A stretch of 64,000 nt of DNA. It comes from Pogona vitticeps (taxonomy: Eukaryota > Chordata > Lepidosauria > Squamata > Agamidae). The notes below the pieces were generated by a model. It did no database searches, was not told the origin of the DNA, and saw only the letters and a program-made list of their open reading frames with translations. Each line of letters begins with the position of its first letter. The stretch's first letter is position 1. The DNA is taken from positions 2,213,501 to 2,277,500 of the forward strand of contig NC_135793.1 of NCBI RefSeq assembly GCF_051106095.1. The letters are read 5' to 3'. Of this stretch, positions 34,801-46,800 are shown one piece after another. The position numbers and the translations under genes were made by a program.

Positions 34801-37800
34801 TTAGAAGAGACTGAAACCCAACAGATTCAGGAGGGAACCAGAATCTCTCTTGAGGAAAGAAACTTGGGAGTTCATCCAGATGGGAGGAGCTGGCAGAAGG
34901 CCGTTGACGGAGAGAAGCAGTCGTTGACTGCAACCTTGTGGATATTTAATTAAAATAAGAACATGATTCCAGTTTGTTCTTGCGATATTTTCTTTTGTGA
35001 AAAGGTACTTAATTGCCCTGATGGCTTCCGTTGATAGCCGTGTTTGTGTTGGTGGTTTTGGGGCAGTCCTGGCGACAGACATAGGAAGAAAAGCAAAGCA
35101 AAGTTCGTTGTTAAGATGAATGGAATTTCGTGCCATCCGAGTGGTACCAACAAGCTGTGTCTCTCTTCCCACCAAATTGCTGAGCTCCGATGCTTCTTTT
35201 AGCTGTCAACTGGAGCTCTTGTTTCTTCTCTGTCTATCTCGGAGAGACCTTAAGAGTTGGTAAAGCATCCTTGAGCTGAACGAAGTTGATATCACTGAAA
35301 CTGTAGATATAATTTACATATTCTTTCTTAGAGCAGAATGCACGTTCACACATTCATTATAGACATGACACCTCTTGAATTCTACCTGTCAGAGCACCTT
35401 CTTCCACCTAGTTCTACCCGTGTCACTCGTTCTAGCCAGGCTGAGGAGGCTTAACTCTGAGAGAGATCCAGAAGGAAAAAACTAGAAACTGGGCCTTCTC
35501 GGTGGTGGCCCCTTGGCCTTTGGAACATCCTTCCCCCTGAGATCTGCCTGGCTCCCTCGCTGGGAAAGTTTAAGAATAAACTGAAGACCTGGCTCTTCAG
35601 GCAGGCCTTCCCTCCTGACATTACTTAATTTCTTCCCCTGGTTTTTCCATCTTGGGTTATGTTTGCTTGTTGTTTTTTTTAATTGATGTTTTTAATTTTA
35701 TTGGTTTTTTGGACTATAAACCACACTGAGTAGATTCGTCTACACTAGTGGTCCCCAACCTTTTTGGGACAGCGGACCGGCAGAACCTCTAAGGAAGGTG
35801 GGGCAGCCCCCCGCGCTCGCGTTGTTTTTTGGGCACATGCATGAAGAGGTGGGGGAGCGCCCGCGTGCCCGCCAGCACCAGTGTGAGTGCTCCCCCACCC
35901 CTTTGTACATGCGCGAGAGCGCCTGCACACCTGCCCACCCCTTTGCGTGGGCACTTGGGCGCATGCATGAAGGGGTAGGGGAGCACTCGTGCCAGGGCTG
36001 GCACGTGTGCGCATGCACAAAGCAGCTGTGGGGAGGGGAGTGCATGCAGGAGGGGCGGGAGGTCTGTACGCAGCCCGGCCCGGCTCAGGCCATTGGACCG
36101 GCACTGGGCCACGGACCGGGGGTTGATGACCTCTGATCTAGATGGGCAGTATAAAGGCCTAGGTTAGTCATGGGCTTATTTCACACATCTTATTGTTGAA
36201 TTCTACGCAAGTCCAATTATTTCCATGTGCATTAAAAGTGCTGTATATTGGAAATGGCAATTAGCAAATAATTTAATAAGAGTTTTGCCTTTCTGTTTCG
36301 CGTTCCTCCTCCCCATTTAGCAAACAGATTGCTCTCGTTCACCATGCGATCTGCATTATGCATGAGAAAATTAAAGAGAGGCATCCCTCCTCTGCCCCAG
36401 GCCAGCTGCGGAAGCCGAATGAATGGCTGAGAGAACTCGGGAGCACCCCATTTTCTTGGTGTGCATCTAATCTGCTGTATCATAAGAGCTGCATGCCTCT
36501 CCCTTCAAACTTTCCCCCCCTCTTCTCCTACAGGTGTCCCGGCTTCAAAAAGTACAAAGCTCAGATAGAGCGGAAAAAGAATCCTTGCCCCAATTCGAAG
36601 CCCGATTCTCTTTCAAGACCGGAAGCAAACTCGGTGAAAGAACTGGGAGGGTGCAGCAGCGCGCCGCCCGTGGTGTCTGGCAGCTCCGTTCCTGCCGTTG
36701 ACTCGCTGGAGACCCCGGAACCTGGGATGGTTAATCCAGCCTTTGATGGGAGTGAAGAAGGTGAGCAGTGTTTTTTCCTGTCTGAATTCTGCACCCAGAG
36801 AAAGCAAAGCGGGCCTTTGTTAGACCTCCCTGGCAGAAAGCAGGCTGTTTTGCAGGAATCACTCCGAATTTCCCTCCCAAGAGCACGTTTGACTGATTAA
36901 AAAAAATGAAAGGGTTTTGTAACAGGGTGCTGTTGGGCCTGTGGTTCTCTGAGTCCACCGAATATTCTATTGGGTATAGTAGACAATTTTGTAAGAACCT
37001 TGCTTTTTTTATTGTCTTTTTAAAAAACAAACAAACACGTTTTTCATCCTTGTATCTATAAATTGTGCTTTGATCATGTTGGGAAAAAAAAGGCAAAGAG
37101 TAGCCTCAGTTAGATTTCTAATGGCTGGAGAGGCGTTTTCAGTGCTTTGCATTGCTTTTAGTTCCATCTCGCGAATAAGGAGGCCAGAATAAATTATGTA
37201 AAATAAAAGACAGTCAGAGATGCTTAGTTTGCAGAGTTCCTAGGGACTGCATAATTTAATAATCCTTAATTTCTTGAATGCAGCATTTTCAGTTAACAGG
37301 GAATATAGAATGCAAACAGCTCTCTGCTTATTGTTAATATACTGTATTAATTTCTCTTCATAATAAGCACAGTTCCCCGCACTGTATTTGTACAATTTAT
37401 ATACACGGATGAAGCAAGAAGATAAAGCTGTGCTTTCTGAGATACCTTTGTACCTGTTGCTGCAGCGGCAATCAAAAATTGCAAGGGATGAAGAAAAATA
37501 TGACAAACAAGTGGGGAACTTTGAGTTTTGTTTCACATGCGGAAGTGTAGAGTAGCAAGAGGTGGCGGTCGCTAAAGGATTCAAGACTTGAACTGCCTTC
37601 ATGTGTGTCTCCTCTCCACTTTCTTGCCATCAGATTTACCCCAAAGGGCTAGCCTTGTAGCAGAGACGAATGCCATTGAAATTCACCGAGAAGACCCCGA
37701 GGAGGAACTCGGGATGCGAATAGTTGGGGGGAAAGACACACCTCTTGGCAATGTTGTTGTCCAGGAAGTTCTTCCAGATTCAGTGGTTGCTGTGGATGGA

Positions 37801-40800
37801 AGAATTGCACCGGGAGACCATATCCTGGAGGTAGGTTTGCAATACTGAGAGGGCTCGGCATGCCGTTCTAGGTTACTTACCTGTCCATTGAAGCGTCAGT
37901 GATCGGTTTGTTGATTTTGAGTTTCAACGGAGGCCATCCAAGAGAAGGGGCATAGGCAGGAAGCTATGTGAAGAATGTGTGTAGAATGAACAAGCCTGTA
38001 CCTTTAGATTTATATTGCGCTTGTGTCATTGTCGCAGTTCATTAACAAACGGATGTCATTGTTAGCATCCTTTTTTGTGCTTTTGTGCTAAATGTGGAGG
38101 AGGGAAACAAGGATGCACTGCAGTATGTATTGTGATCTGATTTTGTTTTAACCTTGACAAGAGCCCCCTGTGACCTTCCTCGACCATGCTGTCTTTCTGT
38201 CTTCTGTGGTTAGAATGCACAGTGGCGACTGACCCAATCTGTAGTCCTCCCTAATGCCACAGGTCTCAATACTTGTTATTTGGCTTTTCATTGAGCTGCA
38301 AGTCACAGCAGATTCTTGAAGAAAACTGTTCCTGTCTGTCTTCTGCCTTCGGTTGAGAAGGGTAACACATGTGTCGAACCGTATTCTGATCCACGTGTTG
38401 TTTTTGTCCTCTTCCAAGGTAAACGGACTCAACGTAAGCAGTGTGACGCACTGCCAAGCTCTTTCCTTACTGCGCCAGCCCTGCGCTGTGCTCCACCTCA
38501 TTGTGCTCCAAGAGAAGGGATTTGTCACCAAGACGGGGCAACCGGATTCCAGTCCTACAATAAACCAGCGAGTGATCCATGTTACTCTTGTAAAGAGAGA
38601 CCGGTCTGAACCTCTCGGCATCAAACTGATCAGGAAGACAGACGAGCCAGGGATTTTTGTTTTGGATTTGTTAGATGGAGGCTTGGCAGCCAAAAACGGG
38701 AAGCTCTGTCAGAATGATAAAGTCCTTTCTATAAACGGGCAGGATCTACGCCAGGGAACACCTGAAGCAGCAGCACACATAATTCAGGTAACTTTATGGC
38801 GGGGAGCAACCAGGGGGTCTGCAAACTCCTTTGGTTCCACTCCACAGTGGGATAAAATGCTTCAAAGATTAGTGAAATCCAGCAGCTCAGATCCAAAACT
38901 GAAGGAAAAAATAATGTGAATGTAAAAAACAACAACACGACACTAACTCTACTGATACGATCGTGCTTATTGCTCTGATAAATAGGTGCATTTCTGTATT
39001 GTGTACCTTTTGAGATTGATGTTGGCATGAGGTTCCATGCATCACCATCTCCTTTTTCCAGGTGATTTGGAGGGGAAAGAGCTTTGAAGATGCTTAGGAA
39101 TTTGGAGGCATCCTTTAAAACTGGCCCCAAGACGTTGACCAGTAACAAGGGTAGCTTCAGCTGGTGCCTTGGAACTTTCCCAGGGGATCCACTCTGGGGG
39201 CTCTGAAACTCCGATGACCTAATCTGGGTCTTAAAGTGTCCTGTCTGAAAATTCCCCTTCTTTTGGGCTTTTTTTTCCTGCAGACCAGCGAAGCCAGAGT
39301 CAACTTTGTGGTTCTCCGCCAGTCTGGTGGGCAGCTCTCGGATGCTGTTGAAGACGGTGGCGCCTTAAGCACGAGCAACAGCAGTAGTAGCAGCAGCAGC
39401 AGCGGAGGGGGAAGCCCCGTGCACCGTCGCAGGAGACCGGAGCAGATTCACTATCGGCGAAAATCCAGCTATCAGAAGGTAGACCTTGCGATTACATTCT
39501 CGTTTGAGGTTTGATGTTGGCTTACTTTCTTTTCCATTTGAGTATGCAATGCTCTGCCAGCATTGTACTAGATTTTGGCAGCTACCTGTAGATCCCGGTT
39601 TTCATCTCTAAAAGAACTGTACTTGCTGACTGTTCTCGTGTTGAAAGTGGGAAATGGACAGCTTGTCATTCAAATGACCATCTTTGGGAGATTGTTCTAT
39701 ACTGAAGCTGGCATATAGGGGAAGAAAACGTTTGTCTCTTGTAGCTTTCAATTTCTCAGGTAGTTTATTGCTCTTCTTAAGTGGCTTGTGCATGATACAC
39801 ACACACCCACACCCACACACCCACACACCCACACCCACACCCACACACACACCCACACACACACACACGTATTAACTGTGATGTTTGTCCCCCTCTCATA
39901 ACTTCACAGAGCTGGGTAAGGAACCCTTGATGCATAATTTGAAAATTGGGAGGTTTTTATGAGTGTGTTGCATTAACCGGCCTTTGTGTTTATAAGACGT
40001 TGCTGCCACCAGGGCCATTATGAACTGAAGGCTTCGTAGGAGTTACATACACAATGTCGTGATTTATTCAGTTACTATTATCTTAGAATTTTTGAAGTCG
40101 CTTTCCAGTCCTATGGAAGGTTTCTTTCAGCAGCTGTCAGATTAAAAATGCAAGAAAAAGAAACATAATCATAAAAAGGGCAGCAGTGATTTAAGACCGA
40201 TGAATATCAGGAAAGTGTTAAGTTTTTGTCACTTTATTAGAGTGGCCATCATTATGGGGAAAGATTTTCAGAATCTGGATGCTGTTACTGGCTGTTACAC
40301 CTACCCCATCTCGTTGATTTAGCCTTCTCCCACCTACTGAGCATGCTCAGGCTTTGTTGACCTGTTTTGGGCTCCCATCTCTGGTTGGTGCTTTTTCTTG
40401 TATTCTTCATCCCTTCAGGCTTTTTTCTTTCTAACCTGAGGATCTGCCCACCTTGTGCATCAGCTAAGTCAACGAAATAAGGGCCCACAACTGGCAAATG
40501 CTATTATTTTGCAAGGTGGCAGCTTCCAATGGATAATATGAGCACTTCTTCTCCTTGTTCCATTTGAAACATTCTCCTGTAAATGTTTTTTTTAAAAAAA
40601 GGTGTCTGTCTCCGCACTGAATGTGTCTGGCAGCTTTCAGAATTTCCGGTGGGATTTATTCTAACATTGTAAAAAAAAAAAAATTTACGATCTCTGAATA
40701 TTTCCACATTGATTGGTTATGTTGTCCTGGCCAGAAAGAGGTGAAACGTACCATATGAAGGTTGGTAGTTCTGCTTTGTTAGGAGCAGCAAACACATGAT

Positions 40801-43800
40801 TGACCTACAGGATTTTTTTTCCCCCCTGTCCTCCACATCAGGCACTCCCTCAAGGATACCTCAGCCAGGAGAAGATCGTCACCATTAAAAAAGAGCCAAA
40901 AGAATCCCTGGGAATAACGATAGGAGGTGGAAGGGATGTTAAAAATAAACTCCCTCTTTATGTCACCAGTGTACAGCCTATCGGATGCCTTTACAGGGAT
41001 GGTCGGATTAAGAAAGGTAAGATGCCTTTAGATTTTTTTTAATTAGCACCTGAACTGTCACTGAGAAAACAGAGTACTGTGTAATTAATGCAGATGTGAC
41101 GTTTGTGACAAACCCAGACCTACTGGGATCTGCCACACAGTTACACTAAGCTGCCACCAACCATTCCCTGTAAGAAGTCACACAGACCAGGGATGGATTT
41201 TTAAACAATAAAAAGAATAAGGTTTATTTAAATACACACAGGGAAAAATAAACAATCAGGTGAATAAGATAAAGTAACGTGGCTTATTCTCACTCATACA
41301 TACATACAGCTTGGTTCACACAGAACCCTTAACTTAAAGCACAGACCCTGAACCTATCAGTTCTGGCTAACCAACAGACACCTGAACCTATCAGGTTGGT
41401 ACTCTGACACACAGAAGTACCCTGTCTGACACACAGACTCCCACAACAGCTTCTTCTTCCCAGCTGCTGCTTCGTCACATCCCAGTGTCTCTCAGCATCT
41501 CTACACACGCTCCACATACGCTTCGCATATTTATACAGTACAGCCCCTCCTCCTGATGTCCCGCCTTCCACTCCCCATAGGATGGAACTTTCCCTCCAAA
41601 CCCATGACAGACAGGTAACATCAGTGCTGTATGTAACACCTCCCCTCTTTATAAGTTGTTTTGTAGGGGGAAAGCTAAGGTGCTTTTCACCAAAAAACAA
41701 CCTGAATAAAATACACAACAACAGTTATACATACCATATTATACTTACTTATACTTACATTCTAAGTTAAACCATAGCAAATAGGCATTTAAACATTTAC
41801 CATATACATTACATCAATTTACCTTTATTCTTACAAACCAAATTCAAAACCAGGTACATTTAACCTTTGTGTCATCATTATATACACATAGTCCATGTTC
41901 TTTCGCCGTCTTCAATCTTCAGGTCTTCTTGATAAGGCGTCAGCAACACAGTTCACTGACCCTCTGACCACTTTCACTTCAAAGTCATAGTCCTGTAGGT
42001 TTAAAGCCCACCTCATAAGTTTGCTATTGTGGGTTTTCATTGTCTTTAACCATTGCAATGGCGAATGGTCAGTACACAGAATAAAATGTCTTCCCCAGAT
42101 GTAAGGCTTGGCCTTCTGGATCGCGTAGACTATGGCCAAACACTCCTTCTCCACGGTTGCCAAATGTCTCTCACCTTTTTGAAGTTTCCTACTCAGGTAG
42201 GACACCGGATGCTGGTCACCATTCTCATCCTCCTGGCACAGAACTGCTCCTACCCCGCTGTTAGACGCATCGGTGTAGATGATGAACTCCCGGTCGAAGT
42301 CTGGAGCACGCAGGACAGGATAGTTGATTAACGCCTCCTTCAACCTCTGGAACGCCGCCTCACAGTCGCTGGTCCACGGGATGCGGTCATCAGCCTTCTT
42401 CCTCGTCAGATCGGTCAGCGGAGCCGCAATCTCGCTAAACCTCGGGATGAACTTTCTGTAGTAGCCCACCAACCCAAGAAATGATTTGACTTTTTTCTTG
42501 GTGTTGGGTCTAGGCCAATCACGAACAGCTTCTATTTTGGCCTCCAGGGGTTTTATCACTCCTCCCCCTACCATGTGACCCAAGTATTTTATTTCTGGGC
42601 TACCCAGCTGACACTTGCTGGCCTTTACTGTTAGCCCTGCTGCACTTAACCTCTGCAGCACTAACTCTAGGTGTATCAGGTGATCTTCCCAGGTATTACT
42701 GAAGATCCCTATGTCGTCAATGTAGGCCACTGTAAAGTCACTGAGCCCTGCCAAGGTCTGGTCCATCAGCCTTTGGAATGTGGCTGGTGCATTTCTGAGA
42801 CCAAAGCTCAGGACTCGAAACTCATAGAGACCAAAAGGGCTGCAAAAGGCAGTCTTTTCTTGATCCCTGGGATCAATTCTTAATTGCCAATATCCCTTTA
42901 CCAGGTCCAATGATGAGATGAACCGACAACCCCCTATGGTTTCAATCAGGTTGTCTAGCCTGGGCATTGGGTAGGCATCAGGAGTGGTTACACGGTTTAA
43001 TTTCCTGTAATCGACACAAAACCTAATGCTCCCATCAGGCTTGTCCACAAGGACTATCGGAGAGGACCAAGGACTAGAAGAGGGGACGATTATGTTCTCC
43101 CTCAGCATTTCGTCCAGCTCCTTCCGCACCTTGTCCCTATAGGGTCCCGTTACTCGGTATGGGGATACTGCCTGCGGGGGTGCATCCCCTGTGTGGATCC
43201 GATGCATCACTCCCTTCACTATCCCCGGCTTGTTGGAAAACACCTGTTGATATTTACTAAGCAGCATTTTTAGTTCTTGCTGCTGGTCTTGGGTGAGTGC
43301 AGGACTGATCTTTACCTCCTCTGGGTTGTATTTTACTTCCCCTCTACCCTCCCAGAAGGGTAATTCAGCTTCCTCACTCTCAGCTGCTTTTATCGCGAAT
43401 AAAACCCTCTGTTCCCCTCTGTAGTAGGGTTTTAGGGCATTCACATGAACCACCCTCCTTGCTTGGTTCTCCTCCTGCTCTATTAGGTAGTTCAGGTCTG
43501 ACATCTTGGAAATGACCCTATATGGTCCTGCCCATTTGAGCTGCAGTTTGTTCTCTCTGCAGGGCCTAAGCCAAAGCACTTCCTCCCCTGGGTCAAAGTG
43601 CCTCTCTCTAGCTTTGTGGTCATACCATGTTTTCTGTCTGACCTTCTGAGCTTGCAGGTTTTCTGCTGCCAGCTCTAGATTTCTCCTTAGGTCATTCATC
43701 AAGGTGTCTATGTATGTCACAACGTCTTGTGGGTCATCCTGGGTGATCGGCTCCCAATCTTGCTTGATCAAATCAAGGGGCCCTTTCACCCCTAAGTGTG

Positions 43801-46800
43801 CAGCAAACATGTCAGAGTGCCCCCTTTGTAAGATCATGGGGCGATACTTTTCAGGTACCACCAGCTGACTTCTGATCCCATCTCCCCCTTTTGAGATATT
43901 CCTCAGGGTCTCTCTATATAAAATCCCCTTTTTCTCCAGAAATCTCACTGGGGTTTCAGGTGTTAGCTGGGCGTCAGTCACCTGTTCAAAACACTTTTGG
44001 AGAGTGGCGTCTGCCTTTTGCTCCTGTCCAAATCTGCTGTCTGTGGTTAAGGTTTCCACCACAGCTTCTGAACTCCCCTCTGCTTCCGTCTCTGGCTCAT
44101 CATTACCCCCCTGAACTGTCCCCGTGGTGGCTTGTGAGCGTGTAATCACTAGCACCCGTTTCACATGTTCAGCCAGGTCATTTCCCACGAGCACGGCTGC
44201 TGGCAGAGTCGATGAAATTGCTAGCCGCCAAACCCCCCTCCAGCCTTGAAAGTTGACAGGTACCTCTGCTACTGGCAGAGAGATTACCTGCCCCTCAATC
44301 CCTGCCACCTTTATGCTCTCATTTGGGATTATAAACTCCCTAGGAATAATATCTGGATGGCACAGGGTTACCTGGGAACAAGTGTCCCGCAGCCCCCTAT
44401 ACTGACGGTCAAGTATTCCTACGTCCACCCCGGCTGTCTCAAACAACTGAGAATCTGTTTTTACCAGCAAGCAGCGCTTTACCTCCACAAGAGGACCATT
44501 TTCCTCCGCCTGATCAGCAGAGGTAGCTGTTCCAGACTGAGTAGCCATGGCAACAGGCTCCCTCAGTGACCCTGAGCCTTGCTCTTTCTGGACACAGAAC
44601 ACAGCTTTTGGCTTGGTCCCACTAGAATTCTGAGGCACCATTCCTTTTAGCTGCTTTAATTTCTCACACTCTGAGATTAGATGACCCTTTCCCTGACAGA
44701 AATAACATTTTCTGGTGTATTTTGATTCTCTCTCATCTTGTTTTGGTTTTCCCTCCAAAATCTGAGGTCTTTGTTTCATGTCTGAGGGCTTCCCTTCACC
44801 ATGGGCCCCTCCCCCTTGCTGGCTTTTCCCTGGTCCCTGAGAGTACTTGCTGTAGGTTTCTTTGGGTTTACCTACAGATTTCCCCTCACCCAAGGGCTTT
44901 CTTATTTGGGAAATAAAATCTGCAATCTCTGCGGCTGCTGCCACAGATTTCGGTTTCCTTTCCCTCACCTGGAATTTCAATTCCCCATGCAGGACTGAAT
45001 AGAACTGTTCCAGTGCTATCAAGTCTTTAAGCTGCTCATAGGTCTCTGTTCCCTCCTGCGATAGCCATTTCTCAAGCAGCCTCACCAATTGGGCCCCCAC
45101 TTGGGTAAAAGTCTGTTCTGGTTTTTTGGTGAGGGACCTGAATCTTTGTCTCAGCTGCTCTGCATTTATCCCATGTCTGGCAAACACCAGTTTTTTAAAC
45201 TCTGCAAAATCTTTCATCAGTTCCTCAGGCATCTCGGCATAGACCTCAGCCAGGCTACCACTGATTAAAGATCGCATGATGGTCATCTTCTCAGTTTCCC
45301 TCACTGAGAAGTCCACAAACGCTCTTTCCACTAAGGAAAAGAACACCTCAGGACAATCTCCCTTGTGGTACACAGGGAATTTCTTCAGGTCAGCCTTAGA
45401 CAGTTGGCCTCCCTCAGAATCCCTATTATTATTATTGTTCTGGTTCATCAGTTCCAGTTTTCTTAATTCAAACGCCATTCTTTCTTTTTCCAGAGCAATT
45501 TTCTCTCTCTCTCTCTCTAGTTCAAATTGCCGCTGTTTCTCTCTTTCCCTTTCCTCCATTTTTTCTCTCTCTAACCTTTCCTCCACTTCAAATTGCCTCA
45601 TCCTCAGTTCATGCTGTTGGGCTATGAGCAATTTTCTAAGTTCTGGGTTCTGCTCTACTGTGCTGTCACCCTGCACTGAGCCAAATTCATCCTCAGAACC
45701 TTGGTCAATCTGGGGGTCTTTCACTTCACTCATTTCGGCCATCTGGCTTCGAGTCAAGGGCATAATCCCCCCTCAGAACAGGCTGCTTTAAAAGTCAAGC
45801 CTCAAAATAAAACGACCACTTTTTTTTTTCTTGCCTCAGAACCAGCTTTCCCTAGGCTGCTGTTCTTCAGCACTAAACTTGCAACAGTATCGAGTCAGAG
45901 CCTACCCCCCTCTGCTGGGCCTCTCAGCTGGCAAGCTAGCTCACTGTTACTACGCAGTTTTGCCTCAGCTTTTTCCCGCCAAAACTAGGCTGCCTCAGAG
46001 CACTCTAATCTAGTCTCCCCAGTTGGCACGTTCTTCCACTAGCGCACCTCCCCCTGAGGTACACCTAGAAGATTACCTACGCGCCTCAGATTGTCCCTGA
46101 CTAGACCCCCCTTGCTCTGGGCACACTTGCCAAGGCTTCGCTGGACCGCTGGACAACTGGACCAGTCGTATCCCACACGCTGGACACCAATCAATGTGAC
46201 AAACCCAGACCTACTGGGATATGTCACACAGTTTCACTAAGCTGCCACCAACCATTCCCTGTAAGAAGTCACACAGACCAGGGATGGATTTTTAAACAAT
46301 AAAAAGAATAAGGTTTATTTAAATACACACAGGGAAAAATAAACAATCAGGTGAATAAGATAAAGTAACGTGGCTTATTCTCACTCATACATACATACAG
46401 CTTGGTTCACACAGAACCCTTAACTTAAAGCACAGACCCTGAACCTATCAGTTCTGGCTAACCAACAGACACCTGAACCTATCAGGTTGGTACTCTGACA
46501 CACAGAAGTACCCTGTCTGACACACAGACTCCCACAACAGCTTCTTCTTCCCAGCTGCTGCTTCGTCACATCCCAGTGTCTCTCAGCATCTCTACACACG
46601 CTCCACATACGCTTCGCATATTTATACAGTACAGCCCCTCCTCCTGATGTCCCGCCTTCCACTCCCCATAGGATGGAACTTTCCCTCCAAACCCATGACA
46701 GACAGGTAACATCAGTGCTGTATGTAACAACGTTGAACATTATCCAAAGCAGCGAGTTACGTGTTAATATAGAAAGAGGATAATTACAATCTGTCCCCCC

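Larger units (their letters stand above)
41099..46734 (-). mobile_element. Young LTR retrotransposon, Ty3/gypsy group, Gmr1-type part order
   Basis: Complete outline: target duplication ACGTT at 41099-41103 and 46730-46734, two 535-bp LTRs (TG...CA), and one 1283-codon open frame on the minus strand (41912-45763). The parts along the frame, from 45763 downwards, are gag with a coiled Glu/Arg-rich stretch and a CCHC knuckle near 44690, a protease region, an integrase-type region near 43400-43850, reverse transcriptase with YIDD near 42720, and RNase H near 42290. Having the integrase-type part ahead of reverse transcriptase is the order described for Gmr1-like elements of deuterostomes; ordinary gypsy elements have it last. 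A purine-rich tract abuts the 3' LTR. The LTRs differ at about three sites, so the insertion is young, perhaps a few million years or less. It looks nearly whole, with about one break. It lies antisense in the LNX2-like intron. Confidence 0.92.

Noticed and set aside
41329-41721. Frame of 130 codons repeated almost exactly at 46420-46851
   Set aside because: Both frames are antisense shadows inside the two LTRs, not genes.
45276-45791. 171-codon plus frame rich in Ser and Leu
   Set aside because: It is the opposite strand of the gag part of the LTR element.
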